The position numbers were made by a program, and so were the translations under genes. Under the pieces are notes generated by a model, which saw only the letters and a list, made by a program, of their open reading frames with translations, had not been told where the DNA came from and did not search any database. A DNA stretch of 51,241 bases from positions 1-51,241 of the forward strand of contig CAZCVY010000019.1 of NCBI GenBank assembly GCA_964501985.1, written 5' to 3'. This document shows positions 43,427 to 51,241 of the stretch, one piece after another; the first letter of the stretch is position 1; each line of letters starts with the position of its first letter. This DNA comes from Bog-366 sp964501985. GTDB taxonomy: Bacteria; Acidobacteriota; Terriglobia; UBA7540.

Positions 43427-44770
43427 TCAGGCTGCCCGCGCGTTCTTGGCGATGTTCGCGGCATTTCCGGGAACGGGTATTTCCGCTTTGATGGCGACCG
43501 GTCCCATCGCGTAATCCGTGGGGCCGAGGCGCTCGTTTGAATCCATCATCTCATCCCACTTCACTTCTTTACCCGTATAGGCCGCCGTCCTGCCCAGGAT
43601 GCCGATCAGGGTCGAGTGCGCGAGGTGCTCCGCTTCGTTCACGGGCTGGTTAGTGCGGATGGCGTTAACAAAATCCACGTGCTCCTGATCGTAGGGATTG
43701 AATTTGGTCTTGCCCGGATCTTGTCCGGCTTCCTGATATTTCCACACCACGTTGCCCTTAAGATCAAAGATCGTGTCCTTGCAATTCGTGTAACCATCCG
43801 TCCCCAGGATGTAGTCAGACACTTCGTTGGCGCAGCCGTCGATCTGCCGGCACATGCTTTCGTTGATTCCGCCGTTAGGGTAAGTGAATTGCACGTTGAA
43901 GTGATCGTACTGGTCGCCCGTCACGCGCTGCGCACGCCCTCCAGCACCGATAGCGCTCACCGGGTTCATTCCCGTAAACCAGAGGACGGTATTGAGGTTA
44001 TGGACGAACTGCTCAACAATGTGGTCGCCGGAAAGCCATCGCCAGTTCACCCAGTCGCGAATCATGGCTTCCATATCCGACCACTCCTTCTTCTTCGGCG
44101 CGTACCACAATTGGCCGACATTGTAGCGCGAGCGCGCCCCGAGGATCTGACCGATGGCCCCGTGAGAAACGCGATTGTAAGTTTCCCGGTGGGGACGATC
44201 GTGGCGCCAGAGTGTCCCAGATACCACGCAGAGGTTGTAAGTCGCGGCCTTCTGGCCGGTTGCGAGGATGGAGCGGACGCCCGGGGCATCGACGGCGCAC
44301 GGCTTCTCGAGAAAGCAGTGCTTCTTGGCGTCTACCGCGGCATCGAAATGCGCGGGTCGGAAATGCGGCGGGGTGGCGAGCAACACCAGGTCCACGTCGG
44401 ATTCGAGCACCTTCTTATAGGCGTCGAAGCCAACAAAACAATGGTCGTCAGCAACCTGCACCTGGGCTTTGCTGGCAAGATTCTGGCGGCAGGTGGCTAT
44501 ACGATCCGGAAGGACATCGCCCAGCGCCACGATCTTGAGATTGGGTCCGGCCTTGAGGAAGTTCAACGCGGCGCCCGTGCCACGGTTGCCGCAACCGATC
44601 AATCCGGCCTTCAGGACCGCGCCATCTGGGGCCGCATCGACGAAGGCCACGGACGGGTAGGACTTCTTGCAACTGGCCAGAGCCACACCGGCGCCTACGG
44701 CCGCAACGGCTCCTATGAACGTTCTGCGCGTAAAATCGCGTTTCTCTGTGTCGTTCTTCTCATCAAACAT
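43427..44770 (-). CDS. Tat-exported Gfo/Idh/MocA oxidoreductase, copy 2
   Basis: A 447-residue paralogue of the copy at 41277-42620, identical in length and nearly so around the active site. The Tat signal FTRRTFIGAVAAVGAG is at residues 13-28, the Rossmann motif GLIGCGNRGTGAALNF at about 56-71, and the EKP motif in CFLEKPCAVDAPGVRS. ATG 44770 has GAGGATAT upstream. Differences between the copies lie mostly in the N-terminal signal, the helix after the Rossmann motif and surface positions, so they may bind the same substrate class. It lies downstream of the cytochrome fusion on the same strand. Confidence 0.9.
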   Translation of the reverse strand: MFDEKNDTEKRDFTRRTFIGAVAAVGAGVALASCKKSYPSVAFVDAAPDGAVLKAGLIGCGNRGTGAALNFLKAGPNLKIVALGDVLPDRIATCRQNLASKAQVQVADDHCFVGFDAYKKVLESDVDLVLLATPPHFRPAHFDAAVDAKKHCFLEKPCAVDAPGVRSILATGQKAATYNLCVVSGTLWRHDRPHRETYNRVSHGAIGQILGARSRYNVGQLWYAPKKKEWSDMEAMIRDWVNWRWLSGDHIVEQFVHNLNTVLWFTGMNPVSAIGAGGRAQRVTGDQYDHFNVQFTYPNGGINESMCRQIDGCANEVSDYILGTDGYTNCKDTIFDLKGNVVWKYQEAGQDPGKTKFNPYDQEHVDFVNAIRTNQPVNEAEHLAHSTLIGILGRTAAYTGKEVKWDEMMDSNERLGPTDYAMGPVAIKAEIPVPGNAANIAKNARAA

Positions 44771-44813
44771 GTCAGATATCCTCGTATAGGGAATTCACTC
44801 GATCGTACTAAAT

Positions 44814-44933
44814 CCGTAGCGCGGGGCCCGCTCTCCGGCCCTGCGGCTTTTGAACTGAGCCGGGAGGGCAGCGTGACAACAACCTGCGCGGACGGAAAAG
44901 CCGCAAGGCTGGAGAGCGAGCCCTGCGCTACGG
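44814..44933. repeat. Inverted repeat (38-bp arms) of the GTAGCG family
   Basis: Arms at 44814-44851 and 44896-44933 start and end with CCGTAGCGC and pair over 38 bases with few mismatches; AAAAGCCGCA is the inner boundary. The right arm contains the stop codon (TAG, 44930-44928 on the minus strand) of the cytochrome/SUMF1 gene. The loop is 44 bases. It resembles the element at 37355-37452 and a MITE. Confidence 0.78.
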
Positions 44934-46448
44934 CGTTGCGGCGACTGCCGTTGACGCTACCGCATCCACGTCGCGGACCACGCGGAAGCCCACATCCGTG
45001 CAATCCGAGTACCACCAAATGCTCTTGGGCGATTGCGGGTCGGTGAGCAGCCAATCTTCCTCTCGGGTGTGGTCGCGGGCGGCGCAGCGCAAGTCGGCGG
45101 CGTCGGAACGATAAGACCCTCCCCGAACCACGTGCTCTTTCCCGGAATCGGGGCCGCGAGGATCCGTTTCCTCAGAGTTCGCGAGGGCCCGGTAGGCGTC
45201 GGCCGCGTACCAATCCAGACAGAATTCCCGAACATTCCCCAGCATGTCCACCATCCCCCAGGCGTTGGGCTTCGTGATGCCGGTGGGATGAGTCTCATCC
45301 GCGCTATCCCCTTGATACCAGGCGTAATCGACGAGCGGCGCGGTCCGGACCCCAAAGATATGGTTCAGCCAGCGTTGGTTGGTAAACGATGACGGGTCGC
45401 CCGCGAAGAAGTAAGGAGAGGCGCTGGCAGCACGGGCGGCATATTCCCACTCCGCCTCGGTGGGAAGGCGGTATTTCTTTCCCGTGACTTGGGAAAGCCA
45501 CTCGCAATACTTCGTGGCCGCATAATAGGTCATGGTGATGGCAGGGCGCGACCCTCGGCCCCAGCCTTGGTCCGGCGACCCATAAGGTGGAGTGGGGCCG
45601 CTCACTCCGTCGGTTTTTCCCGCGGTGGGTGCGTCGCGATTGCGTCCCGTGTTCCCCCGTTGGAGCAGGTAAACCTCGTATTCGCGCCAAGTTACCTCCG
45701 CCCTCTCCATCCAGAACGGGCTGATCTTCACCCTGTGGACTGGACCTTCGTCAGCTCGGCGGTAGGGTTCCGACTCCGGGCTCCCCATCTCGAAGGTTCC
45801 CCCCGGAATTGCCACCATGCGGATTTTCACCGCTGAGCCGGGGACTACCTCGGTGTAGCTCTGGAATCCCTGGGGGCTTGACGGGAACCCTTTGTCGAGT
45901 TCCTGCTCTTGTGCCGCAGCCTCATCGACCACTTCCTCGGCTTCCTTGCCCCGGAAATGGCCGGTGTGCAGGTGGCAATTGATACATCGCATCTTGTCCT
46001 TTGAGCGCTGGTAGTGTAAGTGGCCATCCACGCCCTTCTTCGAGAGTCCGGCGCTGAAAAGATTGGCGTGGCAGCGAATGCAGGCGCTGTCGAAGGTGAA
46101 CGTGCGCGCCTGGTTCAGCGTTTGCTTGGATTGCCAGTTGATCTTGGTGGGGTCCTTGAAAAGCTTGCCGTAAATATCCTGGCCCCCCAAGCGTGCTTTT
46201 TCGGGGTAATAGTCCAATCCCCCGCCCGGAAGGTGGCAATCGACGCAGTGGGTTACTACCCCGCTCTTGTTGGTAAAGTGCGGCGACCGGATCCACGTCT
46301 GCGTGGCGTCCGGGTGGGAATGGCAAGACTGGTCGCAGTATTTGTCCGTGGAAGTGGCGTCCGCCCCCGCTTTACCGGACAATATAACCAAGGCACCGAC
46401 AATCAGCCCCGCCACCACCAAACTGAGATTCCTAGATCGTAAACTCAC
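44928..46448 (-). CDS. Tetraheme NapC/NirT-like cytochrome fused to a SUMF1/FGE-fold domain
   Basis: A 506-residue exported, membrane-anchored protein. Residues 8-26 are a signal-anchor. Four c-type heme sites follow: Cys38-Cys42-His43 (unusual CX3CH), Cys68-Cys71-His72, Cys123-Cys126-His127 and Cys155-Cys158-His159, arranged like a NapC/NirT/NrfH quinol dehydrogenase. After a Glu/Ala-rich linker (about 168-195), residues about 208-495 form a SUMF1 domain (RMVAIPGGTFEMGSPESE, YRLPTEAEWEYAARA, GMVDMLGNVREFCLDWY, VVRGGSYRSDAADLRCAARD, DVGFRVVR). The Cys pair used by true formylglycine-generating enzymes after GGSY is absent, so it probably does not oxidise sulfatases. ApbE lies upstream on the same strand. 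The stop is provided by a repeat. Confidence 0.87.
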   Translation of the reverse strand: MSLRSRNLSLVVAGLIVGALVILSGKAGADATSTDKYCDQSCHSHPDATQTWIRSPHFTNKSGVVTHCVDCHLPGGGLDYYPEKARLGGQDIYGKLFKDPTKINWQSKQTLNQARTFTFDSACIRCHANLFSAGLSKKGVDGHLHYQRSKDKMRCINCHLHTGHFRGKEAEEVVDEAAAQEQELDKGFPSSPQGFQSYTEVVPGSAVKIRMVAIPGGTFEMGSPESEPYRRADEGPVHRVKISPFWMERAEVTWREYEVYLLQRGNTGRNRDAPTAGKTDGVSGPTPPYGSPDQGWGRGSRPAITMTYYAATKYCEWLSQVTGKKYRLPTEAEWEYAARAASASPYFFAGDPSSFTNQRWLNHIFGVRTAPLVDYAWYQGDSADETHPTGITKPNAWGMVDMLGNVREFCLDWYAADAYRALANSEETDPRGPDSGKEHVVRGGSYRSDAADLRCAARDHTREEDWLLTDPQSPKSIWWYSDCTDVGFRVVRDVDAVASTAVAATP

Positions 46449-46614
46449 CTTTTGCGACCTCGATGGACGAACAAATCAACAAACCTGCGTGCAAAAACAC
46501 GTCAGAGATCAATCGCAGAGTCCCCAACCCAACGGACTTCTCTTCAAGCCCTCATCGGCATTTGCCTCCAAGACTTGGCTCCTGGCACTCTCGCGCTGAA
46601 CACGACATGGGTCC

Positions 46615-47772
46615 CTAGCTTTGGCTTTTGCTCGTTTTACTTTTCCCTTGAATTTGTCTTGGTACTGGGCCACGGCAGGATGCCGGAAAGCCGTGCGAGG
46701 CGTAGCGTCGCCACACTCCATTCTCCTGTCGCACCCACAGGACCGACACCCCGGGGAGAGTTTCGGCAGCCCTCATCCCATCGTCCACCGACATCAAGGA
46801 AAAGGTTGTGCCGAGTGAGTCCGCAGTGGCCGAATCCCGGGCGATTACCGTGGTGCTGCTTTCGCCTTCCAGCGCCCAGCCGGTCGCGGGATTGATGACG
46901 TGGGAATAGCGGTGGCCGTTAAGTTCCAGGAACTGGTGCTCGTCGCCGGACGTGGAGACCGCGGCGCCGTGCAGGAGCAGCGTGCAGGGCGCTCCTCCGG
47001 CATCTACGTCGGCCGAATCGACGCCAACTTTCCATCCAGAACTTGCCGGCGGAGGATCACCGACTATAACTTCTCCTCCCGCCTCCACCATGGCCTGGCG
47101 GATGCCCTGCGATTCGAGGACCGCCAGCATTTGGTCCGCGGCATAACCCTTGCCGATGGCGCCGAGGTCCAGCATCATTCCCGCGCGCTTAAGGAAGGCG
47201 GTGTGATGCGCGGGGTCGAGCTGGATGTTGCGATAACCCACCAGAGCTTTTGCCTTCGCTATTTCCCCCGGGTCCGGCAAGCGTCCGGTTTTGCGGGCGG
47301 CGCGCCATATATTAACGAGGGGGCCGACGCTGACGTCAAAAGCCCCGCGGGAAAGCTCCGATGTCCGGATGGACTTTGCCAACACATCGTAAAGATCGCT
47401 GCTCACCGGGAAGGGTGCGGAGGAACCGTCACGCGCGAGGCGCATCAGCTCGCTATCAGGACGGTAGTCGCTCATGATCTGTTCGAGTTCCTCGGCGCGG
47501 CCGAACGCCGCTTCCGCCGCTTTCGAGGCCTGCTCGGCATCAGCAGCGTACACCTCGATGCGGAACATCGTACCCATCCGTGGAAGGGAGTATTCAAAGC
47601 GCTTCAGGGGTGGGTCTGCCCCCAGAACGCCGGAAGGGCTACCCGGGAAGAGAAACCCCGTGGCCAGGAGGCATGCCAGCGTGGCGCGGCGTACGATGTA
47701 GCCGTGCAGTCGCGGGACAAACCGATAGATGGAGTGGCACAGCAACGAGAATCCCTGCCAGTATGAGATCAA
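46615..47772 (-). CDS. apbE: FAD:protein FMN transferase (ApbE family), exported
   Basis: Up to 385 residues; the frame opens at a TTG (47772) without a clear ribosome-binding site, so the true start may lie slightly downstream, before the signal segment RRATLACLLATGFLFPG. ApbE attaches FMN covalently to Thr/Ser of exported partner proteins. The family features are present: MGTMFRIEVY, AFDVSVGPLVNIWR, LDLGAIGKGYAADQ, the VEAGGEVIVGDPP segment, YSHVINPATG and DSATADSLGTTF with the metal-binding Asp/Thr. A Ser/Lys-rich tail follows the domain. The heme/SUMF1 fusion lies 166 bases downstream. No FMN-binding-domain target protein was found in the window. Confidence 0.92.
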   Translation of the reverse strand: MISYWQGFSLLCHSIYRFVPRLHGYIVRRATLACLLATGFLFPGSPSGVLGADPPLKRFEYSLPRMGTMFRIEVYAADAEQASKAAEAAFGRAEELEQIMSDYRPDSELMRLARDGSSAPFPVSSDLYDVLAKSIRTSELSRGAFDVSVGPLVNIWRAARKTGRLPDPGEIAKAKALVGYRNIQLDPAHHTAFLKRAGMMLDLGAIGKGYAADQMLAVLESQGIRQAMVEAGGEVIVGDPPPASSGWKVGVDSADVDAGGAPCTLLLHGAAVSTSGDEHQFLELNGHRYSHVINPATGWALEGESSTTVIARDSATADSLGTTFSLMSVDDGMRAAETLPGVSVLWVRQENGVWRRYASHGFPASCRGPVPRQIQGKSKTSKSQS

Positions 47773-48138
47773 TCGGACAGCGGGAGAACTCGGGGCAAAA
47801 ACCAGAATCCTACGAGAACGCGTAGATCTGCGGGCTTTCTTGCGCAGGGTCGATGAGATGGGTCAAAAGCGCGACCCGGCCGTATTGCAATTCCGCCGCT
47901 TCCCGGTGGTAACACTTGCTAGGAGCCGCCGCCGGAAAGCGCAAGATTTATCGCACATTCCGGCGCGTTTGCAAAGCTTTTTTGGCGAGAGTTTCTAGGT
48001 GAGGATGAATTGCCCGCACCGGGGGGAACGTAGCGCTCGGTTCCTGTTGAACGGACTTGGTGCCTTCCGCCCTCCCTCTCGGCTTATGTTACAATAGTGT
48101 TTCATTCGTATGACGGGATCATCCATCGGAGTGCCTGT

Positions 48139-48822
48139 ATGAAACGGTACGGCGAGCACCGTTTTCCCGGCAAGCTTTTTGTCGCGGAGGGAATCGACGG
48201 CTCAGGAAAATCCACTCAACTCACGCTTCTGCACCAGTGGCTGCAGGGGGAAGGCTATGGAGTGGTCTTTAGCGAGTGGAACTCTTCCCCGCTCGTTCGC
48301 GAAACCACCAAACGGGGCAAAAAGAAGCAGATGCTGACCCCCGCGAGTTTCTCCCTGATCCACTGCACGGACTTTGCCGACCGTATGGAGCACAATATCC
48401 TCCCCTTGCTCAAAGCAGGCGCCGTGGTGTTGTGCGACCGCTACATTTATACCGCCTTTGCGCGCGACGTGGTCCGCGGCATGGACTCTCAGTGGGTGCG
48501 CGAGCTTTACAGTTTCGCCGTGAAGCCCACCGCCGCGTTTTACTTCCGGGTTCCGCTGGACGTGGCCATGAAGCGCATTTTGGACGGCCGCAGTGGCGTG
48601 AAGTTTTACGAGGCCGGCATGGATCTGGGCTTGAGCGAGAGCCCGGAGGAGAGTTTCCGCATCTTTCAGGGCCGAATTCTGGACGAGTACGAGAAGATGG
48701 TCCCGGAGTTCGACTTGACCACCGTGGATGCGACCCTTCCCATCGAAGAGCAGCAGACCTTGATGCGGCAGATTGTGAAAGCCAAGCTGGCGCAGGCGAA
48801 GAGATTGAGGGTAGCACCGTGA
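48139..48822 (+). CDS. Thymidylate-kinase-like P-loop kinase, copy 1
   Basis: A 227-residue P-loop kinase. The ATG at 48139 (MKRYGEHRFPGKLF) has GGAG upstream. Walker A GIDGSGKST spans residues 18-26 with Lys24; the DRY motif of the Tmk family is in LCDRYIYTAFARD, and TDFADRMEHNI aligns with the substrate-site helix. The Lys-rich segment RETTKRGKKKQML differs from housekeeping Tmk (PG..G....R). A second kinase-like gene follows with a GTGA overlap, and a CHAD gene is convergent. It might phosphorylate dTMP, but pairing and context suggest a specialised kinase; P-loop polyphosphate kinases (PPK2) belong to the same structural class. Confidence 0.85.
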   Translation: MKRYGEHRFPGKLFVAEGIDGSGKSTQLTLLHQWLQGEGYGVVFSEWNSSPLVRETTKRGKKKQMLTPASFSLIHCTDFADRMEHNILPLLKAGAVVLCDRYIYTAFARDVVRGMDSQWVRELYSFAVKPTAAFYFRVPLDVAMKRILDGRSGVKFYEAGMDLGLSESPEESFRIFQGRILDEYEKMVPEFDLTTVDATLPIEEQQTLMRQIVKAKLAQAKRLRVAP

Positions 48823-49673
48823 GAGAGACTTATGCCGCTCCTCTGCCGGGGATGAACCTGGCGGAGATGACCGGCAAACTCATCGTCATCGAGGGGACGG
48901 ACGGCGTGGGCCGTTCCACCCAGATCCGGTTGCTGCGCCCGTGGCTCGAACAGCAGGGTCGGGCGGTCCTCGACACCGCCATCAAGCGCTCAGAGCTTGC
49001 CGGCAAGGGAATCCAGCAGGCGAAAGAAGGCCACACGCTCGGGCGCATTACCCTGAGCTTGTTCTATGCTACGGACTTCGCCGACCGCCTCGAGCACGAA
49101 ATCATTCCCGCACTACGAGCAGGCTTCGTGGTCCTCACCGACCGATATATTTATTCCTTAATGGCGCGGGCCATCGTGCGGGGCGCTGACGCCCGCTGGA
49201 TTCGAAATGCCTATGGTTTTGCCTTGAAGCCGGATGCCACCTTCTATTTGCGCATCGGCGTGGACGACCTCATTCCACGCGTGGTTTTTTCCCGCGGATT
49301 CGATTACTGGGAATCCGGCATGGATATCCATCCCAGTGAGGATATGTATGACAGCTTCCGGAAGTATCAAACCGAGCTGCTGACGGAATTCGAGCGCTTG
49401 GCGAAGGAATACAACTTCGAGGTCATCGACGCCACGCCCGACGTGCGCACGGTTTTCGAACACCTACGCGCGGGAGTGGCCCGAGTGTTGAGCGGCGAGC
49501 CACGCGAGCCGTTGTTCTCCGTGCCCGCCCCGGTTGGCAACGTTTTAGAGCAAACGACCAAGAAGGTGTTGGAAATGCCCGGCCCCGCCAAGACCATTAC
49601 TCCGGTCGAGGAAGAGCCTGCTCCCACGGCTCATGCTTTGGCGAGAGCGGCGGAAGGCGACTCTAACACGTAG
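48819..49673 (+). CDS. Thymidylate-kinase-like protein, copy 2, with Arg in the P-loop
   Basis: A 284-residue paralogue starting at GTG 48819, overlapping the previous stop (GTGA) and preceded by GAGGG; an internal ATG at 48852 is an alternative. It keeps the Tmk layout (IEGTDGVG, TDFADRLEHEI, LTDRYIYSLMARAIVRG). However, the Walker A Lys is replaced by Arg32 (GTDGVGRST, residues 26-34), which normally cripples phosphoryl transfer. About 50 Pro/Glu-rich residues extend beyond the kinase fold. It may be a regulatory pseudokinase partner of copy 1, or an altered enzyme. Its last 43 bases overlap the 3' end of the convergent CHAD gene. Confidence 0.83.
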   Translation: MRETYAAPLPGMNLAEMTGKLIVIEGTDGVGRSTQIRLLRPWLEQQGRAVLDTAIKRSELAGKGIQQAKEGHTLGRITLSLFYATDFADRLEHEIIPALRAGFVVLTDRYIYSLMARAIVRGADARWIRNAYGFALKPDATFYLRIGVDDLIPRVVFSRGFDYWESGMDIHPSEDMYDSFRKYQTELLTEFERLAKEYNFEVIDATPDVRTVFEHLRAGVARVLSGEPREPLFSVPAPVGNVLEQTTKKVLEMPGPAKTITPVEEEPAPTAHALARAAEGDSNT

Positions 49674-50680
49674 GAAATCCACTCCTTCAACCGGTGCATT
49701 TCCGCGGATTCGCGGGACATAACCGAATAGCTCTCTTCGAGTCCCTTCTTGTTTTCCCGATTGCGCAGAATCAGCTTTTCCACTTCCATCGCCAGCGCCA
49801 GATGATCGCGCAAGAATTCTTGCCGCGCCAGCATTTCAATCATCATCTGCTCGAGCACTTCCAGGTCGTGCCAGTCCCCCAAGTGCTTCTGGAGCTGTCG
49901 CAGCCACACTAGGGCGTCGGCGGCGCCGGCCACGTTAAACTCGTGGAAAACTTCCAGAAGATAGCGCAGTCGCTTGGTGGCAATGCGCGCCCCGTGAATA
50001 ACTTCCGGACGCGAATGACGATGAGATTCCGCGATCTGCTCTTCAAACCCGCTCCAGGCGGATTCCAGCGCACTCGTCAGGTCGTGGGCGAAGGTGGCAT
50101 GCGGCGCACCGGGAGCGTCATGATGATGCGCGTCAGCGCGGCCGTGCGACTTATCGTGATGGAGAAATTCCTTTAGGCTTACGTAGAAAACCGCGAGGTT
50201 GATCTTTCCGAGTTTGCGCATCGCACGCATGAAGTTTTCGGACCGGCGCAGCAAAAGGAAATGTTGCACCGCCGTCCAGGCTTCGCGCCGCGCTGAGCGC
50301 TTCCTTCCGAGCGATCGCCCCACAGCTTGCAGCAGCACATCGCAGTTGCGGACGTCCCCGAGCAGTCGGCGGCAGCGCCGAATCTGACGGCGCATCCGGC
50401 GCATCTCCGGCGGGCGTGGCTTCGGATAAAGCAGGTCGAGCACTTGCTGCAATCTGCGGCTCGCTACGCGCATGTCGTGGATCGCATCGGCATCGTCGCC
50501 CTTCAAAACTTTGGCTTCGTACGAAATGAATCGATTGAGTTGCCGCAGTGCTAGTTCCCGTACCTTCTTGCAGCTTTCTTCGTAGGGCAGTAGCAGCACC
50601 GATTCGGATGCCGCCGCTCCCGGAGGGGATGCAGGTTCAACCACGGCGTGTGTGGGGCTTTGGATCGCTTGGTCTTCCAT
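49631..50680 (-). CDS. CHAD-domain protein (polyphosphate-binding)
   Basis: A 349-residue protein from ATG 50680 (MEDQAIQSPT); a GTG at 50716 is an alternative. The CHAD domain is a helical duplication rich in His, Arg and Lys. Its two marker segments are AIHDMRVASRRLQQVLDLL in the first half and VIHGARIATKRLRYLLEVFHEF in the second. A basic stretch (RRMRRQIRRCRRLLGDVRN) and a His-rich loop (DKSHGRADAHHHDAPGAPH) lie between. Known CHAD proteins bind inorganic polyphosphate. The 3' end overlaps that of the second kinase-like gene, indicating a long-standing linkage of the two transcription units. Confidence 0.9.
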   Translation of the reverse strand: MEDQAIQSPTHAVVEPASPPGAAASESVLLLPYEESCKKVRELALRQLNRFISYEAKVLKGDDADAIHDMRVASRRLQQVLDLLYPKPRPPEMRRMRRQIRRCRRLLGDVRNCDVLLQAVGRSLGRKRSARREAWTAVQHFLLLRRSENFMRAMRKLGKINLAVFYVSLKEFLHHDKSHGRADAHHHDAPGAPHATFAHDLTSALESAWSGFEEQIAESHRHSRPEVIHGARIATKRLRYLLEVFHEFNVAGAADALVWLRQLQKHLGDWHDLEVLEQMMIEMLARQEFLRDHLALAMEVEKLILRNRENKKGLEESYSVMSRESAEMHRLKEWISYVLESPSAALAKA

Positions 50681-50716
50681 GGCACTTGGCTCGAAAAGCG
50701 GGAATATCTCAACCAC

Positions 50717-51241
50717 CCTGGGGTTTCGGGATGTAATCCATCAGCGCCCACCCAAGGATTCCATAACGGAACCTCAATTCAAGGAGTCCATAGTCTATCC
50801 CGCGGGTGGAGAAGTTACAACCGATTGTGTGTCGGCCCCAGGGTGTTTCCTTGAGAGGAGGATTACGAAGCCGAAGCGTCAGAAGGTTTTTCAACTTTGG
50901 AATTCAAAAACCGCTGCGATCCCCCGAACTGCTCTTTGGAGCCAACCTTCCAAACCAGAACTCTGCCGGCCAGGATCCGATCAAAGTCCGAAAAATTCCA
51001 CGAAGGGGAACAAGATCACTAGCCGTCGGTGAAACCTACGGACGAGGAGTGGCCAGATATTGGATCCCAACGGGGCCGGACATCCTTAACGATGTCTCAC
51101 CCTATCACCCCTTCTCCCCTCTCCGCTGGGGAGAGGGAAGAGAGGAGAAGGGGTGATAGGGTGAGGGGTTTTTCCCAACGGCGGCCGTCAGTGCCCTTTG
51201 AGGCGCCAGCCGCCGAAATGCCTCCGGATCTGGGCGTCTTT
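50717..51241. other. Right-hand intergenic region with long hairpin
   Basis: No gene is supported. The main feature is a long perfect inverted repeat with 21-bp arms (51097-51117 and 51144-51164; it starts TCACCCTATCACCCC), with an inner CCTCTCC/GGAGAGG stem. It is of the same ctctccc/gggagag type as the hairpin at about 3788-3808. Confidence 0.6.
51097..51164. repeat. Long perfect inverted repeat (21-bp arms)
   Basis: The arms are exact reverse complements and the interior contains a further CCCTCTCC...GGGAGAGGG pairing, giving one long hairpin. It may be a REP/MITE end or a strong terminator; there is no coding sequence around it. Confidence 0.8.

Noticed and set aside
44928..46448. The cytochrome/SUMF1 protein as a sulfatase-activating enzyme
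   Set aside because: The Cys pair that FGE uses after the GGSY motif is missing and no sulfatase gene is in the window.
48276..48818. Upstream part of a long frame leading into the second Tmk-like gene
   Set aside because: It is an out-of-frame shadow of the first kinase gene; the real start is the GTG at 48819.

Overview
The window looks like a chromosomal segment of a GC-rich soil-type bacterium, most likely an Acidobacteriota member. This is inferred from family content only: two very large orphan FtsX/MacB-type permeases (the 'acidobacterial duplicated orphan permease' type) under a PadR regulator, an Oar-like TonB receptor of about 1190 residues, Tat-exported Gfo/Idh/MocA oxidoreductases, and many intergenic hairpin repeats. 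No rRNA, tRNA or CRISPR array was recognised.

Layout. 1-1.8 kb: an accessory patch with a coupled small-protein/GNAT pair whose GNAT frame is broken, an IS1-type transposase remnant and an intact Xre/RES toxin-antitoxin pair with a palindromic operator candidate. 1.9-10 kb: a CusCBA-like heavy-metal efflux operon (small Cys-containing exported protein, TolC-like channel, adaptor, RND pump) followed by a NosL-like Cys protein. This operon is invaded by three repeat structures, one of which is a four-helix-bundle gene bounded by inverted heptamer arrays. 10-13.7 kb: VapBC, an exported PPC/DUF296 protein, a serine hydrolase and a membrane protein. 13.7-21.4 kb: an Oar-like receptor and a YncE-propeller/phosphoesterase, divergent from a LacI regulator; matching operators sit at both promoters. 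22.1-25 kb: a protein fusing a right-handed beta-helix to two CbbX-type AAA+ ATPases. 25.7-29.8 kb: a three-subunit PaoABC-like molybdenum aldehyde oxidoreductase. 30-37.2 kb: a lipoprotein, then PadR plus two orphan permeases. 38-41.2 kb: a lone RND pump split by a frameshift in a G6 run. 41.3-47.8 kb: two paralogous Gfo/Idh/MocA oxidoreductases separated by a REP-associated transposase, a tetraheme cytochrome fused to a SUMF1-fold domain, and ApbE. 48.1-50.7 kb: two tandem thymidylate-kinase-like proteins, the second with Arg in place of the P-loop Lys, convergent and overlapping with a CHAD (polyphosphate-binding) protein.

The best candidates for undescribed biology are the beta-helix/double-AAA+ protein, the kinase/variant-kinase/CHAD module, the cytochrome/SUMF1 fusion beside ApbE, and the four-helix-bundle cassette that supplies the last codons of the RND pump. 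All functions are inferred from reading the sequence; no database search was possible.
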